From assembly GCF_902459735.1 (NCBI RefSeq), contig NZ_CABPRV010000002.1:248001-312000 (forward strand): a stretch of 64,000 bases of DNA, given 5' to 3'. This document shows, one piece after another, positions 35,812-45,315 of this stretch. Made by a program: the position numbers and the translations under genes. Positions within the stretch are counted from its first letter, which is position 1; the number at the start of each line of letters is the position of its first letter. Under the pieces are notes generated by a model. The model was not told the DNA's origin, ran no database searches, and worked only from the letters and a program-made list of their open reading frames with translations. The stretch comes from Pandoraea capi. Lineage in GTDB: Bacteria; Pseudomonadota; Gammaproteobacteria; Burkholderiales; Burkholderiaceae.

Positions 35812-37200
35812 TCAGATCGTGCGTCCTTCTTTGAGGTGTTCGCGACGGATGGCGCGCTGCAAATCGGCCTGCGTGACGGTATCGCGCCCGTCGCGATCGG
35901 CCCACATCACGGCATGTCGCGCCACGTTGAGCAGTGCGCCGCCAGAGAGCACATGGGCGCTCGCCAGCCCGGGGAGGTCCACGTCCGCCGCCAGCCCCCG
36001 ACGCTCGGGGAAGAGATTGCGCCAGAGCTGAAGCCGCTGGGCGTCGTCGGGCATGGGAAAGTGAATGGCGCTCTGGAAGCGTCGTGCAAACGCTTCGTCG
36101 ATATTGCCTTTCAGGTTGCTGGCGAGCAGCACCACGCCCGGATAGTCTTCGATGCGTTGAAGCAAATACGCGACCTCCTGATTCGCGTGGCGGTCGTTGG
36201 CGCTACTCCCTTCGGTGCGTTTGCCGAAGAGCGCGTCCGCCTCATCGAAAAAGAGGATCCAGCGCTTGTTCTGCGCCTGATCGAACACGTTGGCCATGTT
36301 CTTCTCGGTCTCACCGATGTACTTCGAGACGATTTTCGACAGGTCGATCCGGTAGACGTCGACGCCTGCCGCCTTGCCGAGCAGCGTGGCCGTGAGCGTC
36401 TTGCCCGTACCCGGCGGCCCGTAGAACAGCGCACGAAAACCAGGCTTCATCATCCGGTCGAGCTGCCAGCGGCGCATGACCGCCTCCCCGCCATCCAGCC
36501 ACTGGCGAATCTGATCGATTTCGTCGATGACGTCCGGCGTCAGCACGAGATCGTGCCAATCGTGCTGCGTGGTGATGCGTTTGGCGGGAAAGCCCGCGCT
36601 GTAATCCGGCTTGTGCTCGCGCCCGGACGTGCTGCGCTCCAGAAAGTCTCGCTCGACGTGCAACGCTGCGGCCAGCGCGGGCTCGCCGTCTGCCCGGCGC
36701 TCCAGCCGGAGGATGCCCGCCCGTGCAAACACGTGATCCGTGTCGAACAGGTCGAGCACCTCGAAGCGGCGCGACAAGTCGTCGCCAGCGAGCACGAACG
36801 CCGCCGTCTCACCGGTCGGCAGCAACCCGCTGTGATGCTGCGCACGCCATCCGCCGAACTCCGTGAACTGGCGCTCGGTGTTCTTGTTCTGCGTGAACAG
36901 CAGATCCAGCGCTTGCGGCCTTACATGCGGCAGCATGGCCAGCATGAGCACGACACGCGCGTCGAAATCGTCCGCGAGACCGTACTCGACCAGCGCCTGG
37001 GCAAACGGCGAGGGATCGTCGGTTAGCGTCGGCGGCGCATGCCCGTGGATATCGTGTGGCACGCCTTCGTGCATGAAATAGGCGTGCAACCGGGTTTCGA
37101 GCACGGCGCCGAACCACGCGATTTCTCGCGACAGGCTCTCGGCGTTGGCAGCCAGCGCGTTGGCGGCGGTCGGTGCAGACGTCATGTCCAGTTCACCCAT
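35812..37200 (-). CDS. AAA+ ATPase of contractile injection systems (Afp15/Pvc15-like)
   Basis: A 462-residue ATPase. Walker A GPPGTGKT spans 261-268, Walker B ILFFDEAD 315-322, and the second region of homology SNLKGNIDEAFARRF 361-375. The N-terminal ~250 residues are the CIS-type winged domain. I chose ATG 37200, with GGAG 8 bases upstream; an ATG at 37185 would overlap the tape-measure stop as ATGA and is also possible. In Afp/PVC this ATPase is essential for proper assembly or effector loading, although the exact step is debated. It is always next to the tape measure, as here. Confidence 0.93.
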   Translation of the reverse strand: MGELDMTSAPTAANALAANAESLSREIAWFGAVLETRLHAYFMHEGVPHDIHGHAPPTLTDDPSPFAQALVEYGLADDFDARVVLMLAMLPHVRPQALDLLFTQNKNTERQFTEFGGWRAQHHSGLLPTGETAAFVLAGDDLSRRFEVLDLFDTDHVFARAGILRLERRADGEPALAAALHVERDFLERSTSGREHKPDYSAGFPAKRITTQHDWHDLVLTPDVIDEIDQIRQWLDGGEAVMRRWQLDRMMKPGFRALFYGPPGTGKTLTATLLGKAAGVDVYRIDLSKIVSKYIGETEKNMANVFDQAQNKRWILFFDEADALFGKRTEGSSANDRHANQEVAYLLQRIEDYPGVVLLASNLKGNIDEAFARRFQSAIHFPMPDDAQRLQLWRNLFPERRGLAADVDLPGLASAHVLSGGALLNVARHAVMWADRDGRDTVTQADLQRAIRREHLKEGRTI

Positions 37201-40200
37201 AGCGGTTGCTCCATCCACGACAGTTGAATCGTGGAGATACCCCACGGCATCTGGCGCATCAGCACATCGATAGTGAGGCGGCGCACGTCCAGATGCCAGC
37301 CGTCTTCGGCCAGCGACAACCGACCGTCACGTTGCAGGAACGCTTCGCGCAGCCCGGCGCGTGAGGTATTGCCAAGCGCAGTCCAGTGGTGGAGCATGGC
37401 GTCGATCATCCGATTGCAAGTCTCGGCTTCCTTCTCCGTGATATCCAGGTGACGCGCCACCGGCGTGGCGAACGGCACACCGCACAGCAGCTTGTGCATC
37501 GTCAACTCATGTTCCGGCGCTTCGGTCTGCCCCGTACCGGCGTAATACAGCAAGAGCACCGCACGCTCGGCAGCGGCTTCGCTGACAAAGCGTCCGTCGT
37601 GAGTGAGTTCGACGAATTCCCACAGCACGGGCATGAACGCACACATCAGGACAATCCCGGCGTGGGGCACATCGAAAGGCGTTTGGGCGGCCGCCTCGTT
37701 CGTGTTCGAAGGGGATGAACGCATGTCGATTCCTGTTTGCTGTTGGACTTGAGCGATCAGCGCGGGCGGCGCCTCGACACCGGCATGACGCGCCAGTCGC
37801 GTCACCACCGATCCGGCGAACACCGCCGAATCGAACGGACGCTGCGGGGCGAATAACCAAGGGAACAGGCTTAGCCAGCGCACACGAGGTAAATCCGACG
37901 CCGCAATGGTCTGCATGGACGTCGCGCACATCTCGGCGATATCCGTCGCGAGACGCAGCATCGTTGCGACCTGCGGCGTGTCACGAGACGACAGCCGGGC
38001 GAGGCCGGGCCACAACGGCTGCGGGATGATATCCAGCCACCGTCCGGCAAGCCCCTCATCGTTTGCGGCCAGCGCAATCACCGGACGCAACACGTGCGCA
38101 CCGGAATAGACGGACTGCCGTATCCAGATATCGAATCCGGACGGCGGCAGTTGTGCGGAACGAAATGCCGAGGAAGTCAGGTAGTCGATGAAGTCGTCTG
38201 GCATGGCGGTGCGACGGGTTTGGGTTTCGGATGGCGCGGCGGCAGATGCCAAATGCGCCGATGCCGGAGGCCCATCTCGTTCTGCGTTTTTTGGGGATGT
38301 GGGGAAAGCACCCGGCAACTGAGGTGTCGTCGCCGCGTCGTGCGCCCGGATTTGCGACTCAGTGTCAGTCGCATCGTCGGGCAATGCTTGCGCATCGTCG
38401 GACGCGGCTTCGCTTAACGCTTCCAGTTCCAGCACGCTATCGCTGGCGAGCGCGGCCGCGACCCTGGCGAAGTACCGGGCGACCGCACTCGGCGGCGTTG
38501 TGGCATCGTCTGGCGCATGCGCGGCAATCGAATGGTAGAGGACGTCACGATGCTCGACGGGAATCACGTCGCTCGTCGCGATCATCGTGTCGATGATGGC
38601 TTGCCAGTCGGTGGCGGTGAGGTCTCCCGCACCGGCGGTCAGCGCAGGATGGGCGGTCGCAAGCTCACGTTGCAGCGTTGCTCGCTGTGCGTCTGTCAGT
38701 CGCGCCGTCTCACCCGTCAGATCGCCGCCTTGCGGCAGCACGTCGCGTCGGAGACCCAGCAGGCGTCGCAGCGCCTCGGTGGACGATGCGATTGGCGCAT
38801 CGCTGCGATCAGCGATGGATGACGCTCCGTCCCGGCTCACCCCCTGTGTCCCGATGACGACTGGCATCTGACTGCCGTTCGGAGAGGCGTCCGCTCGTTC
38901 GTCGTCATGTCCGGAGATGGCAACATCCCTTGTCGGCGAGTTCGTGGACGGTACTGCCGAACTTGCGCTTTCCGTCGCGCGATTCGTCTGGCGTTCGAGT
39001 CGCAGCGAAGGCGTTGCCGTGACCGGCATCGAAAGCCACTGATCGATCAATCGATGCTGCCACGGCGCTGCGGCCGCGCGATGGACGAGCGCGCTCAGTT
39101 GGGTGATGGAAGCGTTAGCACCCCCGCCTCGCAGATGCGTAAATACAGCGTGCCAGACGATTCGCTTCCACGCCTCGAAACTCCATGACGACGGGAGTAT
39201 GGGTAGGGACGTCGATGAGGACCGATCGCTCGCCCGTGCGCCGCTCACGTCAGGCGCACTGACCGCCGTCCCCATCGGCACGCTCTCGGCATCGTCACTC
39301 CCGGTGGTCAGGCGCGGGATGTCACTGTCGATCAGGCGCTCTGGCGAGACGTTGCCGGGCAGCGGATTGGACGGATCGCCCTCATTGAACACGTCCCACG
39401 ACAACGCCGAGAGTGAACGCCAGAGCGACAAGGCCGCGGGGTCAAGAAGCGTCGCGAGATCGGCCAGCATGTCTTCCGGGAAACCGTGCACGACGCGGAT
39501 CAACACGGTGTCGTACCCCGCGTAATGGCGCCAGACGCCGGACAGCGCATCACTTTCGTTGGTCAGCCATCGTTGCCAATCCTCGAACAGCGCCTCCGGG
39601 GAGCCACTCAGCAGCGCGCGGATGAAGCGCTCATGCGCCGGTAGCGCCTCCGGGATCGACGCGGCTTCGGCGTTATCGACGGCAAGCGGCAATGCGTCCG
39701 TCGTGTCGTTCGAACTCGACCGATTGGCCCCTTCGGAATCGCCCGCAGCGACTAGCACCGGACTTGGCGCCGTCGTTCGCTGAACGCCGGGCAAACGCTC
39801 CGGTTCAGGGGGGGACTGAGGATGATCCATGGCGGGTGAACGCCGCGCCTCACCGGTCGCCGTATCCGGCGAGGGCGCGCAGGCGGCGGCTTCAAATGCG
39901 ATCTTCGGCGTGCCTGACGCCTCAAGTCCGTCACCCGACGAGCGTTGCGTCTGCACCGTCCTGTCGTGGGAAACATGCGCAGCGAATGCCGCCCCATGCA
40001 CCAAGGACGCTACGTCGCCGGACCATACACGGCGCCATCCCGATGCGGTGGTCAGCGTCTCGCTCGTGATTGACTCAGAAATGGCCGTGATCCCGACATC
40101 ACTCATATCGGTCTCTGCGAGCGCAACTTCGCCGGAATCCGCCGCAGCATCCGGGTCCGTTGCGTCTTCTGAATGCATGCTCGTGGCCGCATAACCGGTG

Positions 40201-42311
40201 AGGTGTTCCTCGTCTGCCTTGCTGTTGTGGATAGCTACGCTTGAATCCGCCTCCGTTCCCGTCCTGACATCAACATGCGCACGCGCCGTCAGATTTACGC
40301 TCGCGTTTTCCTCGTCTGCCTTGCTGTTGTGGCCAACTATGCTGGTATCCGCTTCCGTGTCCGCCATGACTCCGACATGCGCACTCGCCATCGGATTTGT
40401 GGTCATGTTTTCCCGGTATGCGCCGCCTTTGTCGCTGTCCGCACCACGCCCGCCAATCATCTCCGTTTCGATGCGTGTCTCGGGCCTGCGCGCATCTGCG
40501 CCGGCAAATCCGCCCCCGGTCGTCGACAGATGCGCGGCCGCTTGCAGGGCCACCGTCGCCTCGCGCCCCGCCACGTCCTCAGTACCCGATCGCGTCGGAA
40601 TGCGTGACGTCAATGTACCCGGCGGCGTCGTGAGGTCGTCAGTCGTCATCGTCAGCAAACGAGACAGGAGCAGTCCAAGCATGTCCTCCAGCATCGACAA
40701 CGGGAATGTCGAGGCGACGCGCTCACGCAAGTCCGGGACCGTTAGGTAGTGATGCAGCGCCTCGCTTAGCAGGACGGGATGGTTTTCCATCAGTTGCGGC
40801 CAGACGCTATAGAGCGGTTCGGCTTGCCCGCGCGTAAAGGCGGCTGCCAATAACGCTTTCCATCGGGCGACCCGTGCGCCGCTTGAAGGACTATGCGTCG
40901 TCGCCCTCGCCTCGAGCGTCGACGCGTCGGATGGAGGTGTCCACGGGTCTCCCGCCACGTGTCGGGTGCCGCGGTCAGAAGGGTGAAGCGTCGCTTCTGG
41001 CACCATGCTGACGGGCGTGCCGAGCGTCTGACTCACCCGGTGCAACGCGTCGATCATTGGCGACGGCAGTGCCCCCGTTCGCCCCAAGGTCGCGGCACGC
41101 AACACCGCCCGAATGCTCGCCGTTGCTTCCTCGTTCGTGCCTGGCCAGACACTGAGGCGAGCGCGGGAAAGCACGGCCTGCCAAACGTCATGCCAGGGCA
41201 TCGATTGCGCGCCGGTCCCCGACAGACGCAGGCCTGCCACCATCAATCTCGCTCTCGCGACCCGTTGTGCGTCTGCGCGCAACGTTGGACGCCAACCGGC
41301 AGTGACCAACAGCAACTCAAGCGCATCAAGTTCGCGCAGCCATTCGGGCGCGGCATTTGGGTACAGCGCCCCGATCATTGCCGCGACGTTGCTCGCCGAA
41401 AACTGCTTCGTCAGGCGTTCGATCAAGACTTCCGGCGAGGCGCTTGCCTGAATTTGCCGACGAACGCTCTCGACGCCGCCTGCAAGCACCCGAGCGAGCA
41501 GACGGTCTAGTGGATCGTCCGATACCTCCGATACCGTCGATGCCACGGATGCCGCCGATTCCGTGGAGCGAGCCGAACTAACGCCCGAGGTCGCAGAGGT
41601 CGATTCACTGGATTCAGCCGAGGCGACCGCGCCAACAGGCGTGACCGAGGCGACCGAACGCCCGGTCATCGTCGAAGCCCCCGACGCCACAACATCGGAA
41701 GCACCGGAAGCCGCGACATCGGACACGCGAGCAGGCCGCTCAGTGTCCGCGTGCCTGCCGGGATAGCCATCACGCGAGTTGCCCGCTACGTCGCCCACTG
41801 CCAGACCGTGCGTCAGGAATGCCATGAGATCCGCGACGTCGGCGTCCGCCTGCGTCGCGAATCGGCGGGCCTTCGGTACGCGGGTCTTATCCGTCGGATC
41901 ATCCGCCCCGTGGTTGGCGTTCAACGGCACCGGCGCGATCGAAACGTCTTCATGTTCCTCATGTCGCTCGGAGCCCTCGATGCTCCCCGCGCGCCCATCA
42001 TCCCCTTCGCCCCCTTCGCCCCCTTCCTCCCGCCCACGCCCATCACCCAGCACCTCAGCCAGCACCAACGCTAACTGCTCCGCCAACACGTCGGGCAACG
42101 CTTCGGCCTCGACTTCGCCGAGATCGATGTCGAGCCGGTCGATACGATGGATCCCGAGGTCGCGGGCCGCATCGTCGAGCACCGACGCCATCACCGGCAG
42201 CAAACGCTCGACGACCAGCGCACGAAGCGGTTCACCCTGCGACATGCCCATCTCCCCAGACGCGAACGTCAGGTCGAAGTCGAGCTTGCGGATCCGATGA
42301 CGGGCCTGCAC
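37182..42311 (-). CDS. Contractile injection system tape measure protein (CIS_TMP)
   Basis: A 1709-residue protein. The N terminus (HRIRKLDFDLTFAS, then LGIHRIDRLDIDLGEV) and the C terminus (GLREAFLQRDGRL, then PWGISTIQLSWMEQPLWV) match the CIS tape-measure family, whose two ends are conserved while the middle varies. The middle is Ser/Thr/Ala-rich with a 34-residue tandem repeat (40206-40409) and, near the start, a Gly/Glu stretch from 9-base units (42006-42023). I chose GTG 42311, just after the Afp12-like stop; no strong ribosome-binding site is seen, so reinitiation is likely. The protein sets tube length during assembly and must be expelled or retained in the finished particle. Confidence 0.88.
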   Translation of the reverse strand: MQARHRIRKLDFDLTFASGEMGMSQGEPLRALVVERLLPVMASVLDDAARDLGIHRIDRLDIDLGEVEAEALPDVLAEQLALVLAEVLGDGRGREEGGEGGEGDDGRAGSIEGSERHEEHEDVSIAPVPLNANHGADDPTDKTRVPKARRFATQADADVADLMAFLTHGLAVGDVAGNSRDGYPGRHADTERPARVSDVAASGASDVVASGASTMTGRSVASVTPVGAVASAESSESTSATSGVSSARSTESAASVASTVSEVSDDPLDRLLARVLAGGVESVRRQIQASASPEVLIERLTKQFSASNVAAMIGALYPNAAPEWLRELDALELLLVTAGWRPTLRADAQRVARARLMVAGLRLSGTGAQSMPWHDVWQAVLSRARLSVWPGTNEEATASIRAVLRAATLGRTGALPSPMIDALHRVSQTLGTPVSMVPEATLHPSDRGTRHVAGDPWTPPSDASTLEARATTHSPSSGARVARWKALLAAAFTRGQAEPLYSVWPQLMENHPVLLSEALHHYLTVPDLRERVASTFPLSMLEDMLGLLLSRLLTMTTDDLTTPPGTLTSRIPTRSGTEDVAGREATVALQAAAHLSTTGGGFAGADARRPETRIETEMIGGRGADSDKGGAYRENMTTNPMASAHVGVMADTEADTSIVGHNSKADEENASVNLTARAHVDVRTGTEADSSVAIHNSKADEEHLTGYAATSMHSEDATDPDAAADSGEVALAETDMSDVGITAISESITSETLTTASGWRRVWSGDVASLVHGAAFAAHVSHDRTVQTQRSSGDGLEASGTPKIAFEAAACAPSPDTATGEARRSPAMDHPQSPPEPERLPGVQRTTAPSPVLVAAGDSEGANRSSSNDTTDALPLAVDNAEAASIPEALPAHERFIRALLSGSPEALFEDWQRWLTNESDALSGVWRHYAGYDTVLIRVVHGFPEDMLADLATLLDPAALSLWRSLSALSWDVFNEGDPSNPLPGNVSPERLIDSDIPRLTTGSDDAESVPMGTAVSAPDVSGARASDRSSSTSLPILPSSWSFEAWKRIVWHAVFTHLRGGGANASITQLSALVHRAAAAPWQHRLIDQWLSMPVTATPSLRLERQTNRATESASSAVPSTNSPTRDVAISGHDDERADASPNGSQMPVVIGTQGVSRDGASSIADRSDAPIASSTEALRRLLGLRRDVLPQGGDLTGETARLTDAQRATLQRELATAHPALTAGAGDLTATDWQAIIDTMIATSDVIPVEHRDVLYHSIAAHAPDDATTPPSAVARYFARVAAALASDSVLELEALSEAASDDAQALPDDATDTESQIRAHDAATTPQLPGAFPTSPKNAERDGPPASAHLASAAAPSETQTRRTAMPDDFIDYLTSSAFRSAQLPPSGFDIWIRQSVYSGAHVLRPVIALAANDEGLAGRWLDIIPQPLWPGLARLSSRDTPQVATMLRLATDIAEMCATSMQTIAASDLPRVRWLSLFPWLFAPQRPFDSAVFAGSVVTRLARHAGVEAPPALIAQVQQQTGIDMRSSPSNTNEAAAQTPFDVPHAGIVLMCAFMPVLWEFVELTHDGRFVSEAAAERAVLLLYYAGTGQTEAPEHELTMHKLLCGVPFATPVARHLDITEKEAETCNRMIDAMLHHWTALGNTSRAGLREAFLQRDGRLSLAEDGWHLDVRRLTIDVLMRQMPWGISTIQLSWMEQPLWVNWT
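40206..40409. repeat. 102-base tandem repeat inside the tape-measure gene
   Basis: The 25 bases at 40206-40230 recur exactly at 40308-40332, a 102-base (34-codon) period. The encoded units share THSKAD-type and TEADxS sequences: DTEADTSIVGHNSKADEE and GTEADSSVAIHNSKADEE. The frame is kept, so copy number could change protein length without breaking it. Confidence 0.8.
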
Positions 42312-42313
42312 CG

Positions 42314-44932
42314 CTACACCCAAAGCGTGAGGTGATGCGCCCGACGGCGGCGCATCAGCAACGCGCGCAGGCTGGCGCTCGCAGCGTCGAGCCGGTCCGG
42401 CGACGACGACGTCTCCCGCTCCCGAAGTCGCGCACGCCACAGCCCGTAGCGGTGCTCGAAGTCGCGCATGGCGACGTAGTCCAGCCAATGGAATTCCGGC
42501 AGCAGGTGCGCGGGCAGATTGCGGCAGACGGTCTCCTGCGCGAGCAGCCGGAAATCGGGATCGCTGAATCGCGCCGTCCATGCCGGGAAGACGACACTCA
42601 CGCGCGCGTTGAAGAACGACGCGGCTTCGTGCGCCTGCGCTTCCGTCTCCCCTTCGGTTTGCGTGGACAGCCGATGCGGACGCAGCAACACGTGCTCCAC
42701 CAGATAGAAACCCTCCGACGCCTGATTCAGCTCACACAGGAATTCGCGCAATATCGCGACGTACCGGTCGGCGTAGGCCACCGCCTCATCCCCATGAAAC
42801 CGCGCCAGTTGCACCTCGTCGGCCGCTTTCCCGTTCGTGGCGTCGCCAAGGCGGGGATCGTGCGTGCGGAAATGAACGTGCAATGCGTCGCCATGCTGCC
42901 TGAGCACATAGTTCTCCAGACGCACGCCATGCACGAGCAGGCCGCCGGGCAAGGTGTCTCCCGATGCGGTATGCGCTTCGCTCCGGTGCGCCGCCGCCGC
43001 CGACGGCGGCTCGCCCTGCGACTTGAGCACGATGAGACGTGCCGCCGCATGCTCGTAGCTCGTCTTCGTCGCCGTAGCGTCGGACTGCAACCGCAGGTGC
43101 CAGCGCAGCAACGCGTCGCTCAGCGGCGCACGCGGCGGTTCGGCCGGCAAGCCCAGCAGGATCGAAATCTTCGCGTGGACCCCGGCCACGTTGGGCCGAC
43201 CGTCGGCACGCACATCCATCGCAGTGATATCGAATGCCGACGCCCGGTCCCGCGACAGCGTCGCGATGTGACGAAGGAAATCGAGTTTGTTGTCGATCAG
43301 CCAACGCGCACCGTGCGCGTCCTGATAGTCGTCGAAGCGTCGCAGCGACTTTTGCGAATACGTCTCGCCATACATGGCGAGCAACACGTCGAGCAACCGG
43401 CTGCGGCGGTCCTCGGCCCGGTCTTTTCTCGACACGATCCGCTCAAGGCGGCTGCGCACGGCTGCCGGGGCGTCGGTATAGAACGCCTCGATATCAGGCA
43501 ATGCGTCGTTGTCGATGGTTTGCGAGAAATAGGTTTCGTACAACGTGTCGACGGAGAACATCCGGCCGACCGATTGCAGGTTTTCCAGATAGTTGGCCAT
43601 CAACTGCTCGGCCAGATAGAGATAGGCCTTCAGTTGATGCGCACTGACCCGATTCGCAAGCGGCGCCGTGGGCGGCACGCCGAATCGGTTGATGCCGTAG
43701 ATCGCCGGAAACTGGTGCTGAATCGAGTAGTAATCACGCAGCGCGCGCGGCTCACCCTGCGGTGCCGGCACGATGCCCGCCACCGACTGCTTCGTGTTAC
43801 GCAGCGTATCGAATTCGAAGCGCGCCTTGGCCAGCGCTACGCGAGCGTCGTCGAGCACTACCCGCGACTTTTCCTCCCGGCGGTGCTCGTTGCCGCCATT
43901 CGACGCCTGCGCCCTCGTGCCGCCACCGACCGCACCGCTCGCAAAGTGCAGCCGCAGGAAGCTGCCCTGCGCATCGCTCGGAAACCGCAACCGCAACACC
44001 CCGCCCGATGTGCCGTTCATGCTGTCGCCGTTCACTGGTTTGCCGTCGGCATCGCACAACGCAAGACGCTGCACGTGGGCCACGCCATCGACCGCCTGCA
44101 CCAGCCCGACGAGGCGCGCCAGCGCGATCGGCGCGCCCTGCGCCTGCGCGCCGGTGCTCGCCACGTAGCCATGCTCCGTACGCGGCCCGGCAAACAGGGT
44201 CTCGAGCGGAATGCCGGCATCGAATGCCTTCACGTATCGCTCGATCCGGAAGCCCGAGTGCACCGCGCGCGCGCACTGAAAGAAGATGTCGGCAAAGATC
44301 GACGCCGGATCCCGTTCGCTGTGAATCTGGATCTCGCCGCACAGATACACGGGTTGCACCGGCACGACGACGACATCGGACAGGTCTTCGCCCAGATTCC
44401 GATGCGCATGGAACACTTCCCTGACGCGCAGACATACGGCGGCTTCATGCTTCGCGCGGGTGACGTCGTCCGCGTTGTCCTGAAGGGCGTCGTTGAGCTT
44501 GATGGCGACACGGCACAGACCGTGCGCGGCATGGACGTTGTCGAGCGGGCGTTCGTCTCGCGTGAGCCAGACGTCTTCAAGCTCGGGAATCGTGTCGTAG
44601 AAGCGCTTGCGATAGTCCTCGAACGTGAGCACCTCGCTTGGCAGGATGTCGTCTGCCGGATGCAGTGCGTGACGCTGGTAGTCGATCCGTCCGTCGTCGC
44701 CGACCAGATAGTCTTCCGGCGGGAAGTCCGAGCGGTACCCCAACTCCGTGATGGCGTAACACAACTGCTCAAGAATCGTGACGCCCGGATCGTGCAGGTT
44801 GTAATCGGTCCAGCGCTCGCCGCACAACGCCTGCAACGTCGCAATGCCCGCGCGACGCAATGCATCGAAATCGAGCCCATGAGGATCGGACCCGGCGCCG
44901 TCGTGACGGGCGATGGACTCGGGGGCGTTCAT
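42314..44932 (-). CDS. Baseplate wedge-type protein (Afp12/Pvc12-like)
   Basis: An 872-residue baseplate protein. The N terminus LQALCGERWTDYNLHDPGVTILEQLCYAITELGYRSDF (split here as two joined motifs, residues ~30-67) is the characteristic baseplate-wedge sequence shared by Afp11/Afp12-type proteins. ATG 44932 overlaps the preceding stop by 4 bases (ATGA), which decides the start against a longer basic tail. In known particles two such proteins form the wedge that triggers sheath contraction. The tape-measure start lies 3 bases after its stop. Confidence 0.88.
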   Translation of the reverse strand: MNAPESIARHDGAGSDPHGLDFDALRRAGIATLQALCGERWTDYNLHDPGVTILEQLCYAITELGYRSDFPPEDYLVGDDGRIDYQRHALHPADDILPSEVLTFEDYRKRFYDTIPELEDVWLTRDERPLDNVHAAHGLCRVAIKLNDALQDNADDVTRAKHEAAVCLRVREVFHAHRNLGEDLSDVVVVPVQPVYLCGEIQIHSERDPASIFADIFFQCARAVHSGFRIERYVKAFDAGIPLETLFAGPRTEHGYVASTGAQAQGAPIALARLVGLVQAVDGVAHVQRLALCDADGKPVNGDSMNGTSGGVLRLRFPSDAQGSFLRLHFASGAVGGGTRAQASNGGNEHRREEKSRVVLDDARVALAKARFEFDTLRNTKQSVAGIVPAPQGEPRALRDYYSIQHQFPAIYGINRFGVPPTAPLANRVSAHQLKAYLYLAEQLMANYLENLQSVGRMFSVDTLYETYFSQTIDNDALPDIEAFYTDAPAAVRSRLERIVSRKDRAEDRRSRLLDVLLAMYGETYSQKSLRRFDDYQDAHGARWLIDNKLDFLRHIATLSRDRASAFDITAMDVRADGRPNVAGVHAKISILLGLPAEPPRAPLSDALLRWHLRLQSDATATKTSYEHAAARLIVLKSQGEPPSAAAAHRSEAHTASGDTLPGGLLVHGVRLENYVLRQHGDALHVHFRTHDPRLGDATNGKAADEVQLARFHGDEAVAYADRYVAILREFLCELNQASEGFYLVEHVLLRPHRLSTQTEGETEAQAHEAASFFNARVSVVFPAWTARFSDPDFRLLAQETVCRNLPAHLLPEFHWLDYVAMRDFEHRYGLWRARLRERETSSSPDRLDAASASLRALLMRRRRAHHLTLWV

Positions 44933-45315
44933 GGCATCCTCACGCCGGGCACCCGCCCGGAATGACGTGCGGCGCGCACGGGGCTGCCCGATGTGCGTTC
45001 GCCAGCAGCACGGGCGGCGTGCAGTTGTGCCTTCAGGTCGTCGATCAACACGTGTACTCGCTGATACGGCAGTTGCCCGAGGGCCTCCACGATCAGCGCG
45101 AATGCGCCCGGATCGAGCGAACACACCAGCGGCGCGCCCGGGGTGACGGCATTGGCCTGCCGGTTCAGCATACCGATCAGCTCGAAGACCCGCTTGAACG
45201 GAAGCTCGCTCAGCGCGCTCATGAGCAACTGCGCGTCGTCCGCGGTGAGGACGATGTCTACGGTAGCGGGCGCCGCGCTGCTGCCCGTTGTACCCGACGT
45301 GGCGGTCATGGTCAT
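44929..45315 (-). CDS. Small duplicated eCIS-operon protein, function unknown
   Basis: A 128-residue protein of unknown function. It contains two related halves: SALSELPFKRVFELIGMLNR (about 33-52) and EALGQLPYQRVHVLIDDLKA (about 74-93), suggesting an internal duplication of a helical hairpin. There is no signal or membrane segment. It is coupled on both sides by ATGA overlaps (45312-45315 and 44929-44932), so it is made together with the fibre-like and Afp12-like proteins; a baseplate accessory or chaperone role is inference. M3 (45309) is an alternative start. Confidence 0.75.
   Translation of the reverse strand: MTMTATSGTTGSSAAPATVDIVLTADDAQLLMSALSELPFKRVFELIGMLNRQANAVTPGAPLVCSLDPGAFALIVEALGQLPYQRVHVLIDDLKAQLHAARAAGERTSGSPVRAARHSGRVPGVRMP

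Noticed and set aside
42332-44965. 877-residue open frame on the plus strand opposite the Afp12-like gene
   Set aside because: It is antisense to a gene with clear family motifs, has Arg/His/Gln-rich composition and no recognisable domain; GC-rich codon bias produces such long shadow frames.
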